Shown: one piece after another, positions 41,361-50,378 of the stretch
Position numbering within the stretch: the first letter of the stretch is position 1
Layout: each line of letters begins with the position of its first letter
From: Burkholderiaceae bacterium
GTDB lineage: Bacteria > Pseudomonadota > Gammaproteobacteria > Burkholderiales > Burkholderiaceae_C
Assembly (NCBI GenBank): GCA_018780645.1
Contig: JADMJJ010000029.1
Coordinates: 16,164-80,163, forward strand
Length of the DNA: 64,000 bases
Direction of reading: 5' to 3'
Program-made: the position numbers and the translations under genes
The notes under the pieces: generated by a model
What the model was told of the DNA's origin: nothing
The model's database searches: none
Seen by the model: only the letters and a program-made list of their open reading frames with translations

Positions 41361-42891
41361 AGCCGGCACCCGCTACCTGGCCCGCCTGCGCGACGGGCGC
41401 GAGGTCTATCTGGCCGGCGAGCGCATCGCCAGCGTGCCCGACCACCCCGCCTTTGCCGGCGCGGCGCGCAGCGTGGCCAGGCTGTATGACGAGGTCCAGC
41501 GGGACGAGCGCCTGGCCATGCGCTCGCCGACCTCGGGCGCCCGCGTCAGCAAGACCTGGCTCCAGCCCCGGAATCAGGCCGAGCTGGCGGACAAGCGCCT
41601 GGCCCTGCTGCGCATGGCCGAGCTGAGCTTTGGCTGGATGGGCCGCTCGCCCGAGCACTTCGCCTGCGCGCTGGCGGGCATGGAGATGGGCCTGGACGTG
41701 TTCCGTGCCGACAACGCCGAGCGCGCGGCCAGCCTGCAGCACTACTTCCGCCATCTGCGCGACCAGGACCTGTACCTCAGCTATGTGCTCGTCAACCCGC
41801 AGGCCGACCGCTCCAAGGCCGCCGGCGAGCAGGCGGACCAGCTGGTGGCCGCCATCGTCGATGAAGACGCCCAGGGCATCACGATACGTGGCGCCAAGAT
41901 GCTGGGCACCGGCACCGTGCTGGCCAACGAGCTGCTGATCGGCAACATCGCACCGCTGCGCGCGGACGAAACGGCCCAGGCCTTCAGCGCCGCGGTGGCC
42001 GTGGGCACGCCGGGCGTCAAGCTGCTGTCGCGCCGCTCCTACGCGGCGGCCGCCAGCTCGGCCTTCGACTATCCGCTCAGCACCCACTTCGACGAGAACG
42101 ACGCCCTGGTCTATTTCGACGATGTGAAGATCCCTTGGAGCCGCGTGTTCGTGCACCGCAGCCCGGAGATGGCGCGCAAGCAGTTCCACGGCACACCGGC
42201 CGCGGCGATGATGGGCTGGCACGGCCAGATCCGCCTGCTGGTGAAGCTGCGCTTCCTGCTCGGCCTGGCGCGCCGCATCTGCGAGGCCAACGGCATCATC
42301 GGCATGCCTGCGGTGCAGGAGCGTCTGGGCTATCTGGCCGCGCAGACCACGATGGTCGAGGGCCTGATACTGGCGATGGAGGCTGCGGGCGAAAGCGCTG
42401 GGCCCTACTTCGTCCCCTCGCTGCAGCATCTGCGTGCCGCCCATGTGTTGACGCAGGAGCTGTATCCGCAGTTCGCCCTGGCCTTGCGCGAGCTGGCAGG
42501 CGGCGGGCTGATCATGCTGCCCTCGGATATCAAGGACTTTGCCCACCCCGAGATCCTGGCGCTGATACTGAAGACGCAGAAGTCGCCCGCCCTGGACTCG
42601 ATAGACCGCGTGCGCCTGTTCAAGCTGGCCTGGGACGCGGTGGGGTCGGAGTTCGGTTCGCGCCACACGCAGTACGAGATATTCTATTCGGGGGCCTCAT
42701 TCGTGACCCGCGGCCATGCGTTCCGCAGCTACCCCTGGGAGCAGGCGACGGGCCTGGTCGATGACGCCATGCGCCGCCTGCAGCCGCGGCCTGGTAGCCA
42801 AGCCGCCCCGGCGCTGCTACCCTCGGTGCCCGTAGCCACCCCGATGGAGCGCGCAGATGAGCAAGCTGATGGTCAACGGTCAGGTGCGTGA
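41353..42891 (+). CDS. HpaB-type FADH2-dependent aromatic monooxygenase 2
   Basis: A 512-residue paralogue of the enzyme at 9525, with the same [19 protein letters not shown] opening, [10 protein letters not shown] near residue 154 and [18 protein letters not shown] near residue 450. It hydroxylates a phenolic or similar ring using reduced flavin from the reductase encoded at the head of this operon. The C-terminal tail after residue 475 is proline/alanine-rich and absent from paralogue 1. The start is an ATG overlapping the aminotransferase stop by 8 bp; the end overlaps the IorA-like gene by 35 bp. Confidence 0.9.
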   Translation: MDEAGTRYLARLRDGREVYLAGERIASVPDHPAFAGAARSVARLYDEVQRDERLAMRSPTSGARVSKTWLQPRNQAELADKRLALLRMAELSFGWMGRSPEHFACALAGMEMGLDVFRADNAERAASLQHYFRHLRDQDLYLSYVLVNPQADRSKAAGEQADQLVAAIVDEDAQGITIRGAKMLGTGTVLANELLIGNIAPLRADETAQAFSAAVAVGTPGVKLLSRRSYAAAASSAFDYPLSTHFDENDALVYFDDVKIPWSRVFVHRSPEMARKQFHGTPAAAMMGWHGQIRLLVKLRFLLGLARRICEANGIIGMPAVQERLGYLAAQTTMVEGLILAMEAAGESAGPYFVPSLQHLRAAHVLTQELYPQFALALRELAGGGLIMLPSDIKDFAHPEILALILKTQKSPALDSIDRVRLFKLAWDAVGSEFGSRHTQYEIFYSGASFVTRGHAFRSYPWEQATGLVDDAMRRLQPRPGSQAAPALLPSVPVATPMERADEQADGQRSGA

Positions 42892-43312
42892 GTTCGAGGC
42901 CGAGCCCGACACACCGCTGCTGTGGGTGCTGCGCGAGCAGCTGGGGCTGACGGGCACCAAGTACGGCTGCGGCATCGCCCAGTGTGGCGCCTGCACCGTG
43001 CACATCGACGGCGTGCCCACGCGCAGCTGCGTGCGGCCGGCGTCCACGGTGACGCCCACGCAGAAGATCATCACCATCGAGGGCCTGTCACCCGACAGCT
43101 CGCACCCGATCCAGAAGGCCTGGGCGGCGCTGGATGTGCCGCAGTGCGGCTTCTGCCAGAGCGGCATGATCATGGCGGCCGTGGCCCTGATCAAGGCCAA
43201 ACCGAAGCCCACCGATGCCGACATCGACGCGGCGATGAGCAATATCTGCCGCTGCGGCACCTATAACCGGGTGCGCGCCGCGATCAAGCAGGCAGCGGGG
43301 GTGCAATCATGA
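42857..43312 (+). CDS. Molybdenum hydroxylase small [2Fe-2S] subunit (IorA-like)
   Basis: A 151-residue two-cluster ferredoxin subunit of the xanthine dehydrogenase family. The first cluster is bound by CGIAQCGAC near residue 38 plus C at 58, the second by CGFCQSGM near residue 97 and CRCGTY near residue 131. It delivers electrons from the molybdenum subunit encoded next. GGAG lies seven bases before the ATG. It has no export signal and probably travels with the Tat-targeted large subunit. ATGA overlap with the large-subunit gene. Confidence 0.93.
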   Translation: MSKLMVNGQVREFEAEPDTPLLWVLREQLGLTGTKYGCGIAQCGACTVHIDGVPTRSCVRPASTVTPTQKIITIEGLSPDSSHPIQKAWAALDVPQCGFCQSGMIMAAVALIKAKPKPTDADIDAAMSNICRCGTYNRVRAAIKQAAGVQS

Positions 43313-45474
43313 GCGCGGTCGTTTCACGCCGCGGCTTTCTGGCCAGCGGCGCGGCCACGGCCGGCAGCCTGGTGATCGGCTTCCACATCCGCTCGGCGCT
43401 GGCCCAGGGCGCCAGGCCCGACGAGATCAACGCCTGGGTGGTGATCAAGCCCGATGACACGGTGGTGGTGCGCATTGCCCGCTCCGAGATGGGCCAGGGC
43501 ACCTTGACCGGCCTGGCCCAGCTGGTGGCCGAGGAGCTGGAATGCGACTGGGCCAGGGTCACGACCGAGTATCCGACGCCCGGCCAGAACCTGGCGCGCC
43601 AGCGCGTCTGGGGCAGCTTCTCGACCGGCGGCAGCCGCGGCATACGCGAGTCGCACCAGTATGTGCGCGAGGGCGGGGCCAAGGCGCGGATGCTGCTGGT
43701 GCAGGCAGCCGCCAACAGCTGGGGCGTGCCGGCGGGCGAATGCGTGGCGGCCAACAGCCGCGTGACCCACCAGGCCAGCGGGCGCAGCGCCACTTACGGC
43801 CAGCTGGCCGCCGCCGCGGCCCAACTGCCGGTGCCGGCCACGGTGACGCTGAAGGACCCCAAGGACTGGCGCGTCGCCGGCAAGCCGGTCAAGCGCCTGG
43901 ACACCCAGAACAAGCTCAACGGCGCGCAGATCTTCGGCATGGACTTGACCATGCCCGGCCTGCTCAATGCCGCGATCAAGGACTGCCCGGTGTTTGGCGG
44001 CAAGCTGAAGAGCTTCGACGCCACGGCCGTGCTGCAGCGGCCCGGCATCAGACGAGTCGTGCGCGTCGGTGACAGCGCCGTGGCCGTGGTGGCCGACACC
44101 TGGTGGCGCGCCAAGACCGCGCTCGACGCCCTGCCCATCGTCTGGGACGAGGGCGAGCACGCCAAGGTCAGCAGCGCCAGCATCGCGGCGATGCTGAAGG
44201 CCGGTCTCGACGCGCCCGATGCCGCCGTGGGCACCAGCAGCGGCGACGCCAAGGCCACACTGGCGAGTGCAAAGCGCGTGGTCGAGTCGGTCTACAGCTA
44301 CCCGTTCCAGAACCACGCGACGATGGAGACGATGAACGCGACCGCGCGCTGGACACCCGAGCGCTGCGAGGTCTGGACCCCGACGCAGAACGGCGATGCG
44401 GCGCTGGCCGCTGCCGCGGAGGCCTCGGGCCTGCCGCCGGCCAAATGCGAGGTCTACAAGCTGCATCTGGGCGGCGGCTTCGGCCGGCGCGGTGCGGTGC
44501 ACGATTGGGTGCGCCAGGCGGTGGCCATCGCCAAGGAGCTGCCCGGCACGCCGGTCAAGCTGATCTGGTCGCGTGAAGAGGACATGCTGCACGGCCGCTA
44601 TCACCCGGTCACCCAGTGCAAGCTGCGGGCCGCCCTGGACGATGCGGGAAGCTTGAGCGCGCTGCATATGCGCATCTCGGGCCAGTCCATCATCGCCGGC
44701 ATCTTTCCGCAGAACATCAAGGACGGCAAGGACCCTGTCGTGTTCCAGGGCCTCAACGCCGACGGGGCCGAGGGCCGGCTGGGCTACAAGGTTCCGCACC
44801 TGCTGATCGACCATGCGATGCGCAACCCGCACGTGCCACCGGGCTTCTGGCGCGGGGTCAATCTGAACCAGAACGCGGTCTATCTGGAGTGCTTCCTCGA
44901 CGAGGTGGCCCTTGCCGCAAAGAAGGACGCGCTGGAGTTCCGCCGCGCGATGCTGGCCGAGAGCCCCAAGCACCTGGCCGTGCTCAACGCCGTGGCCGCG
45001 CGTGCGGGCTGGGGCAAGCCGCTGCCCAGGGGGCATGCCCTGGGCCTGGCCCAGATCATGGGTTTTGGCAGCTATGTGGCGGCCTGCGCCGAGGTGTCCG
45101 TCACCAAGGGCAAGCTGAAGATCCATCGCATCGTCGCCGCCACCGACTCCGGCCATGCGGTCAATCCGCAACAGATAGAGGCGCAGGTCGAGGGCTCCTT
45201 CGTCTATGGCCTGTCGGCGGCGCTGTTCGGCGCCTGCACGGTCAAGGACGGCCGCATCGAGCAGGACAACTTCGGCACCTATCCGGTGATGCACATGGAG
45301 CACATGCCCAAGGTCGAGACCATCGTCATGCCCTCGGGTGGCTTCTGGGGCGGCGTCGGCGAGCCGACGATCGCGGTGGCCGCACCGGCGGTGCTGAATG
45401 CGATCTTCGCCGCCACCGGCGTGCGCATCCGAGATCTGCCGCTGAAGGACCAGAGCCTGGTGAAGAAGGCCTGA
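43309..45474 (+). CDS. Molybdenum hydroxylase large subunit (IorB-like), Tat-exported
   Basis: A 721-residue molybdopterin-binding subunit of the isoquinoline 1-oxidoreductase/aldehyde dehydrogenase group. The N-terminus [14 protein letters not shown] is a twin-arginine signal, so the complex is periplasmic. [13 protein letters not shown] near residue 388 contacts the cofactor, and the catalytic Glu is in [10 protein letters not shown] near residue 685. Members hydroxylate N-heteroaromatics or oxidise aldehydes using water. Periplasmic members usually pass electrons to a cytochrome c; here the next genes encode SoxX and, further on, SoxA cytochromes. Substrate unknown. Confidence 0.92.
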   Translation: MSAVVSRRGFLASGAATAGSLVIGFHIRSALAQGARPDEINAWVVIKPDDTVVVRIARSEMGQGTLTGLAQLVAEELECDWARVTTEYPTPGQNLARQRVWGSFSTGGSRGIRESHQYVREGGAKARMLLVQAAANSWGVPAGECVAANSRVTHQASGRSATYGQLAAAAAQLPVPATVTLKDPKDWRVAGKPVKRLDTQNKLNGAQIFGMDLTMPGLLNAAIKDCPVFGGKLKSFDATAVLQRPGIRRVVRVGDSAVAVVADTWWRAKTALDALPIVWDEGEHAKVSSASIAAMLKAGLDAPDAAVGTSSGDAKATLASAKRVVESVYSYPFQNHATMETMNATARWTPERCEVWTPTQNGDAALAAAAEASGLPPAKCEVYKLHLGGGFGRRGAVHDWVRQAVAIAKELPGTPVKLIWSREEDMLHGRYHPVTQCKLRAALDDAGSLSALHMRISGQSIIAGIFPQNIKDGKDPVVFQGLNADGAEGRLGYKVPHLLIDHAMRNPHVPPGFWRGVNLNQNAVYLECFLDEVALAAKKDALEFRRAMLAESPKHLAVLNAVAARAGWGKPLPRGHALGLAQIMGFGSYVAACAEVSVTKGKLKIHRIVAATDSGHAVNPQQIEAQVEGSFVYGLSAALFGACTVKDGRIEQDNFGTYPVMHMEHMPKVETIVMPSGGFWGGVGEPTIAVAAPAVLNAIFAATGVRIRDLPLKDQSLVKKA

Positions 45475-45478
45475 GGCG

Positions 45479-45892
45479 GTGTGGCGCCGGCTTGCCTGGA
45501 TGCTGCTGGCCATGGCCCAACCCGCCCCTGCTGCCAGCGACACGATGGCCGAGCCGCTGACTGCCGTCGCCGGCGACGCCGCCCGCGGCCGGGCCCTGGT
45601 CGCCAGCCGCCAGCAGGGCCTGTGCCTGCTGTGCCATACCGCGCCGATCGCCGAGGAGCGCTTCCAGGGCAATCTGGCCCCCGATCTGGCCGGCGTCGGC
45701 CGGCGGTTGAGCGCCGGCCAGCTGCGCCTGCGCCTGATCGACAGCCAACGCCTGCGGCCCGACAGCATCATGCCGGCGTATTACCGAAGCGAAGGGCTGA
45801 ACCGGGTCGCGCCGCAATGGCAAGGCAAGACGATCTTCACGGCCCAGCAGGTCGAGGACGTGGTGGCCTATCTGCAGACGCTGCGGGAGTGA
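45479..45892 (+). CDS. soxX: SoxX-like monohaem cytochrome c
   Basis: A 137-residue cytochrome with a short signal peptide (cleavage around PAPAA) and one haem motif, CLLCH, near residue 49. [22 protein letters not shown] and DSIMPAYYR, with the likely methionine ligand in IMPAYY, are SoxX hallmarks. SoxX pairs with SoxA to join sulfur substrates onto the SoxYZ carrier. The start is a GTG at 45479, 4 bp after the IorB stop, with GAGG upstream. Being first after a periplasmic molybdenum hydroxylase, it may also serve as electron acceptor for that enzyme. Confidence 0.85.
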   Translation: MWRRLAWMLLAMAQPAPAASDTMAEPLTAVAGDAARGRALVASRQQGLCLLCHTAPIAEERFQGNLAPDLAGVGRRLSAGQLRLRLIDSQRLRPDSIMPAYYRSEGLNRVAPQWQGKTIFTAQQVEDVVAYLQTLRE

Positions 45893-45896
45893 TGAC

Positions 45897-46340
45897 ATGA
45901 CGCCCCGCCGCCGCTGGATGCTGCACACCACGGGCCTGGGATTGAGCCTGTGGCTGCGCCCGGCCAGTGCCACGCCCGAGGCCATGGCCGCCGCTGTGCG
46001 CGAGCTGACCGGTGGCGCCCGGCCGCAGACGGGCAAGGTCAGGCTGGACCTGTCCGAGCTGGTCGAGAACGGCAATGCCGTGCCGGTGACGGCGACGGTG
46101 GACAGCGCCATGACGGCCAGCGACCACGTGCGCCGCATCGCTCTGTTCACCGAACGCAATCCACGGCCCGAGGTGGCGGTGTTCCAGCTGGGCCCAGCCG
46201 CCGGCCGCGCGCGGATCGACACCCGCATCCGCCTGGCCACCTCGCAGCAGGTGCTGGCCCTGGCCCAGCTGGGCGATGGCTCGTGGTGGCAACACCGCGT
46301 CGATGTCATCGTGACCCTGGCCGCCTGCATAGAGGCGTGA
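45897..46340 (+). CDS. soxY: SoxY-like sulfur carrier with altered C-terminal arm
   Basis: A 147-residue SoxY homologue with a Tat-like leader (PRRRWMLHTTG). The immunoglobulin-like core is recognisable (VENGNAVPVTATVDSAMTASDHVRRI split across residues 56-82, and RPEVAVFQLGP). Canonical SoxY ends in GGCGG, whose cysteine carries the sulfur intermediate on a flexible arm. Here the end reads TLAACIEA: the cysteine aligns with the carrier cysteine but all flanking glycines are replaced and one residue is added. It may still be thiol-loaded, or may have been repurposed. It is followed 5 bp later by soxZ. Confidence 0.82.
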   Translation: MTPRRRWMLHTTGLGLSLWLRPASATPEAMAAAVRELTGGARPQTGKVRLDLSELVENGNAVPVTATVDSAMTASDHVRRIALFTERNPRPEVAVFQLGPAAGRARIDTRIRLATSQQVLALAQLGDGSWWQHRVDVIVTLAACIEA

Positions 46341-46345
46341 AGAAC

Positions 46346-46666
46346 ATGGCCCGCACCGTGATCACCCTGCCCGACCGCGCCCGCCGAGGCGAGATCGTCG
46401 AGGTGCGCTGCCTGATCGCCCATACGATGGAAACCGGCTACCGCAACGACGACCAGGGCCAGCGCCTGCCCGCCGACCTGATACGCCGCTTCACATGCCA
46501 CTACCGGGGCGAGCTGGTGTGCGGCGCCGAGCTGTTCGCGGCCATCTCGGCCAATCCGCTGCTGGTGTTCTTCGTCCGCGCCACTGAATCAGGCCCGCTG
46601 GACTTCGTCTGGGAGGGCGACAACGGCTTTGTGCAGCGCGAGCAGCGGATGCTGATGGTGACATGA
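46346..46666 (+). CDS. soxZ: SoxZ, partner of the SoxY carrier
   Basis: A 106-residue SoxZ. It begins with RTVITLPDRARRGEIVEVR and contains IAHTMETGYRND near residue 26, the most conserved SoxZ block, followed by FTCHYRGELVC and a C-terminal beta sandwich. SoxZ forms a heterodimer with SoxY in the periplasm and has no signal peptide of its own, being exported with SoxY. A GTG at 46337 overlapping the soxY stop is an alternative start. Its stop overlaps the soxA start as ATGA. Confidence 0.9.
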   Translation: MARTVITLPDRARRGEIVEVRCLIAHTMETGYRNDDQGQRLPADLIRRFTCHYRGELVCGAELFAAISANPLLVFFVRATESGPLDFVWEGDNGFVQREQRMLMVT

Positions 46667-47412
46667 GGTGGCTGCTGCTGCCCTTGCTGCTGTACGCCCT
46701 CGCTACGCAGGCCGAGCCGCGCCGCTCTGGCTTCGCCGACATGAGCCCCGCCACCCAGGCCATGCAGCGCGACGATGGCCTGAACCCGGCCTGGCTGTGG
46801 GTCAAGGACGGCGAGGCCTTGTGGACCACCACCGCCGGCCGCCGCGACAAGTCCTGCGCCGGCTGCCACGGCGAGGTCGGCACGCTGCGCGGTGTGGCGG
46901 CGCGCTACCCGGTCTGGGACGCGGCGCTGGGCCGCGCGCTGAACCTTGGCCAGCGCATCCAGCAATGCCGCACGAAGCACCAGCAGGCCGAGGCCTGGCC
47001 CGCCGAGCATGCACAACTGCTGGGCCTGGAGGCCTATGTGGCCGCGCAGTCGCGCGGCATGGTCCTCGCGCCATCCGAGGCGCCGGAGCTGCAGCCTCTG
47101 CGCGAGCAGGGTCAAGCCCTGTTCACCCAACGCATCGGCCAGCTGAATCTGTCCTGCGCCCAATGCCATGAGGGCCTGGCCGGCGGCCGCCTGGCCGGCA
47201 GCGTGATCCCGCAGGGCCATCCGAACGCCTATCCGCTGTACCGGCTGGAATGGCAGGGCCTGGGTTCGCTGCAGCGGCGTCTGCGCAACTGCATGACCGG
47301 GGTGCGGGCGCAAGCCCCTGCCTACGACTCGCAGGACTTGCTGGCGCTGGAGCTCTATCTGAAGCAGCGTGCGGCGGGCATGGCCTGGGAGGCTCCAGGG
47401 GTGCGGCCTTGA
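46663..47412 (+). CDS. soxA: SoxA-like dihaem cytochrome c
   Basis: A 249-residue SoxA with a signal peptide (residues 1-18) and two haem motifs, CAGCH near residue 66 and CAQCH near residue 165. The first haem's likely distal cysteine is in QQCRTKHQQAEAW, and the active-site cysteine candidate is in NCMTGVRAQAP near residue 211. The C-terminal LALELYLKQRAAGMAWEAPGVRP is typical SoxA. With SoxX it would load sulfur compounds onto SoxYZ. SoxB, SoxC and SoxD are absent from the operon and window. It ends the operon. Confidence 0.9.
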   Translation: MRWLLLPLLLYALATQAEPRRSGFADMSPATQAMQRDDGLNPAWLWVKDGEALWTTTAGRRDKSCAGCHGEVGTLRGVAARYPVWDAALGRALNLGQRIQQCRTKHQQAEAWPAEHAQLLGLEAYVAAQSRGMVLAPSEAPELQPLREQGQALFTQRIGQLNLSCAQCHEGLAGGRLAGSVIPQGHPNAYPLYRLEWQGLGSLQRRLRNCMTGVRAQAPAYDSQDLLALELYLKQRAAGMAWEAPGVRP

Positions 47413-47417
47413 TGCTT

Positions 47418-47453
47418 GATTGACCCGGATTGCATCCGGGGCAGCCGTCAATC
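47418..47453. terminator. Nested hairpin between convergent soxA and DUF1854 genes
   Basis: GATTGAC (47418-47424) pairs with GTCAATC (47447-47453), enclosing CCCGGA (47424-47429) and TCCGGG (47435-47440). It fills most of the 49-bp gap between the two convergent operons. No U-run is present, so bidirectional termination is plausible but unproven. Confidence 0.5.
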
Positions 47454-47461
47454 CCGAAGGG

Positions 47462-47923
47462 TCACAGGAATCGTTCGAGCAGGCGGCGCGACGCCTTGTC
47501 CAAGGCCCAACGGTCCCGCACCAGAAACTGAATGCCGTGGCTGTCGGTGATCAGCAGATCAGGGCCCTCCAGTCGGCGGATGTCCTCCTCGGCCTTGAGC
47601 ACGAACTGAGTCTCGCCACGGTCGGTCTCGATCTGCCAGATGCTGGGTGTCGAGAAGGTGGAGACACTCTTGATGCGCTTGACCACCGGCACGAACTCGC
47701 GCTGGGCCAGCTCCTCGTCGAGCAGCGTGCGCGTGGCGGCGGGGAGCTCGGTGAGGCGAGCAATCCAGGCCAGCTCCCGGCCATCGGTGCTGATCAAGGA
47801 CAGGCCCTCGTCGGGTGCGGCAATCGGGAAGGCGCGTATCGGCACCACGCCTTCGTGGCGCTGGCCGGCGGCGTCGATCAGCACCAGACGGCCGAAGCTG
47901 TTGCGTTCGAGTTGGAAGTCCAT
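47462..47923 (-). CDS. DUF1854 protein of the cyanophycin locus
   Basis: A 153-residue cytosolic protein matching the DUF1854 family, which in Burkholderiales accompanies cyanophycin synthetase and a dedicated ABC transporter. It shows MDFQLERNSFGRLVLIDA at the start and TPSIWQIETDRGETQFVLK near residue 91. Biochemical function is unknown. The ATG at 47923 follows AAGGA within the end of the ABC gene, whose stop is one base away, so it is translationally coupled to that gene. Confidence 0.85.
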   Translation of the reverse strand: MDFQLERNSFGRLVLIDAAGQRHEGVVPIRAFPIAAPDEGLSLISTDGRELAWIARLTELPAATRTLLDEELAQREFVPVVKRIKSVSTFSTPSIWQIETDRGETQFVLKAEEDIRRLEGPDLLITDSHGIQFLVRDRWALDKASRRLLERFL

Positions 47924-47924
47924 A

Positions 47925-50234
47925 TCAGTCCTTCGCCTCCGAATGTGCGGGCGCGGTGGGCAGAGGGGCCTGTGCTTCCTCATCGCCATCGCTGTCCACC
48001 CGGCGCAGCTGGGCCTCGTACAGGCGCCAGTAGGCGCCCTGCTTGGCCATCAGCTCCTCGTGCGGGCCAACCTCGACCACCTGGCCGCGGTCCATCACCA
48101 CCAGGCGGTCGGCCTTGCGCAGGGTCGACAGCCGGTGGGCGATGGCAATCGTCGTGCGGCCCTGGACCAGATTGTCCAGCGCCTTCTGGATTTCCTTCTC
48201 GGTCTCGGTGTCCACCGACGAAGTGGCTTCGTCGAGTATCAGGATGCGCGGGTCTATCAAGAGCGCGCGGGCGATCGAGATGCGCTGGCGCTCGCCGCCC
48301 GACAAGCCCTGGCCCCGCTCGCCGACCAGCGAGTCATAGCCTTGCGGCAGGCGCAGGATGAACTCGTGCGCATGGGCGGCGCGGGCCGCGGCCACGATCT
48401 CGGCACGGCTGGCGTCCGGCTTGCCGTAGGCAATGTTCTCGGCAATCGTGCCGAAGAACAGGAAAGGCTCCTGCAAGACCAGGCCGATATGGCGGCGGAA
48501 GTCGGCCAGGCCGATGCGGCGCAGGTCCACGCCATCGACCTTGATCGAGCCTTCGGTCACGTCATAGAAGCGGCAGATCAGGTTCACCAGCGTGCTCTTG
48601 CCCGAACCGCTGTGGCCCACCAGGCCAATCATCTCGCCGGGTTTGATGTCCAGGCTCAGGCCACGAATCACCGCGCGGTTGCCGTAGCGGAAGCCGATGT
48701 CCTGGATCTGTATGCCGCCCTGCACCTTGCCCAGCGGCACCGGGTTGACCGGATCGGGCACGTTCGAATGGTGGTCGAGGATGTCGAAGATGCGCTTGGC
48801 ACCGGCGGCGGCCTTTTGCGTCACCGAGACGATGCGGCTCATCGAGTCCATGCGGCCATAGAAGCGGCCGATATAGGCGATGAAGGCGGTCAGTACGCCG
48901 ACGGTGATGTCGCCATCGGCGACCAGGTAGATGCCGAAGGCCCAGACCACCAGCAGGCCCATCTCGGTCAGCAGCGAGACGGTGGGGGTGAACAGGCTCC
49001 AGGTCTTGTTGAGCTTGTCGTTGACGTCCAGATTGTGCTTGTTGGCATCAACAAAGCGCCGCGCCTCGCGCTTCTCCTGGGCAAAGGCCTTGACGACGCG
49101 TATGCCGGGAATGGTGTCGGCCAGCACCGAGGTGACCTCGCCCCAGACGCGGTCTATCTTCTCGAAGCCGGTACGCAGGCGGTCGCGCACCAGGTGGATC
49201 ATCCAGGCGATGAAGGGCAAAGGCACCAGGGTGGCCAGGGCCAGCCAGGGGTTGATCGAGAACAGGATGGCCGCAGTCATCAGCAGCATCAGCACGTCGG
49301 TGATGAAGTCCAGCGCATGCAGGGACAGGAAGACGCTGAGCCGGTCGGTCTCGGAGCCGATGCGGCTCATCAGGTCGCCGGTGCGCTTGCCACCGAAATA
49401 GTCCAGCGACAGCTGCAGCAAATGCTCGAAGGTGGCGGTGCGCAGATCGGCGGCGATGCGCTCGGACACCAGGGCCAGGATATAGGTCTTGGCCCAGCCC
49501 AGCAGCCAGGACACCAGGGCCGCGCCGAACAGGCCGCTGAGATATAGGGTGACCAGCATCGGGTCGATGCGCTGGCCGCTCTGGAACGGAATCAGCACCT
49601 TGTCCATGATGGGCATGGTCAGGTAGGGCGCCACCAGGGTGGCCCCGGTCGAACCCAGCATCAGCAGAAAGCCCAGCAGCAACTGCCCCTGGTAGGGCTT
49701 GGCAAAGCGCCACAGGCGCAGCAGCACCCAGGTGGACGGCGGCGTGTGCAGCTCGCGGGCACAGCTGGGGCATTCCTCGCTGTCGGGCGGCAGGGGCGCC
49801 TGGCAGGCGGGGCACAGCAGCAGTTCGTCGGCGGCCGACACCATCGCCCCAGCGGCCTGCAGGCGCAGCAGTTGCTGCTCGAAGGCCGTGGTCCAGCGCA
49901 GGGCCAGCACATTGGCGCCCAAGGTGAAGCGCCACAGCGCCAGGCGCCCATTCGCGTCATGCAGCTCGATGCTGCCCACGCCGCCATGGTCGGCATGGCG
50001 CAGGCTCAGGCCCGGGTGCAAGGGCCACTCGGACCAGGGGCCAGCGGCCGATTCCCGTGACAAAAGTCGCGCATTGGTCAGTACCAGCTGGCCCTGGCCG
50101 AAGCGCAGGCTGGCGTCCAGGTCAACGTCCAGGGTGGCGACGACGTTCTCGTCGGGCGCAAGCCGGGTTTGCAGGCTGCTGTCAGCGCCCTTGGCGCTAG
50201 GATCAATGACCTTGACGGGATGGTGATGTTGCAT
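47925..50234 (-). CDS. Cyanophycin-associated ABC transporter (fused membrane/ATPase, zinc-ribbon N-terminus)
   Basis: A 769-residue half-transporter. Residues 1-140 form a cytosolic domain, followed by a probable zinc ribbon (LLCPACQAPL with EECPSCA, residues about 141-165), a six-helix exporter membrane domain (about 190-490) and an ATPase domain with Walker A GHSGSGKST, signature LSGGERQR and Walker B ILILDEATSS. It resembles the ABC protein found beside DUF1854 and cphA in betaproteobacteria. A role in cyanophycin metabolism is known only by association. The ATG at 50234 is chosen; the frame extends 41 codons upstream into the divergent promoter. Confidence 0.88.
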   Translation of the reverse strand: MQHHHPVKVIDPSAKGADSSLQTRLAPDENVVATLDVDLDASLRFGQGQLVLTNARLLSRESAAGPWSEWPLHPGLSLRHADHGGVGSIELHDANGRLALWRFTLGANVLALRWTTAFEQQLLRLQAAGAMVSAADELLLCPACQAPLPPDSEECPSCARELHTPPSTWVLLRLWRFAKPYQGQLLLGFLLMLGSTGATLVAPYLTMPIMDKVLIPFQSGQRIDPMLVTLYLSGLFGAALVSWLLGWAKTYILALVSERIAADLRTATFEHLLQLSLDYFGGKRTGDLMSRIGSETDRLSVFLSLHALDFITDVLMLLMTAAILFSINPWLALATLVPLPFIAWMIHLVRDRLRTGFEKIDRVWGEVTSVLADTIPGIRVVKAFAQEKREARRFVDANKHNLDVNDKLNKTWSLFTPTVSLLTEMGLLVVWAFGIYLVADGDITVGVLTAFIAYIGRFYGRMDSMSRIVSVTQKAAAGAKRIFDILDHHSNVPDPVNPVPLGKVQGGIQIQDIGFRYGNRAVIRGLSLDIKPGEMIGLVGHSGSGKSTLVNLICRFYDVTEGSIKVDGVDLRRIGLADFRRHIGLVLQEPFLFFGTIAENIAYGKPDASRAEIVAAARAAHAHEFILRLPQGYDSLVGERGQGLSGGERQRISIARALLIDPRILILDEATSSVDTETEKEIQKALDNLVQGRTTIAIAHRLSTLRKADRLVVMDRGQVVEVGPHEELMAKQGAYWRLYEAQLRRVDSDGDEEAQAPLPTAPAHSEAKD

Positions 50235-50378
50235 TTTCTTTGATTGCCCTGGACGGGACTCCGACCCGGATTCTCGCCGAAGCGCGCCGGCACCCACCCC
50301 CACCACTGCAATATTTGCCACTCCGGGCGCACAATTGAGCCCAGCCCACGAAACCATGGCTCGCCCTACATCGCAAAC

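Noticed and set aside
43324..45771. An 815-codon open frame antisense to the molybdenum hydroxylase gene
   Set aside because: It mirrors the real gene in a high-GC frame, has no recognisable domain, and its composition is what GC-rich third positions produce. The same applies to long antisense frames at 14153-16252 and 60314-62617.
45479..47412. A complete thiosulfate-oxidation (Sox) locus
   Set aside because: Only SoxX, Y, Z and A are present; SoxB, SoxC and SoxD are missing and SoxY lacks its glycine arm. I therefore annotate individual homologues, not a functional Sox pathway.
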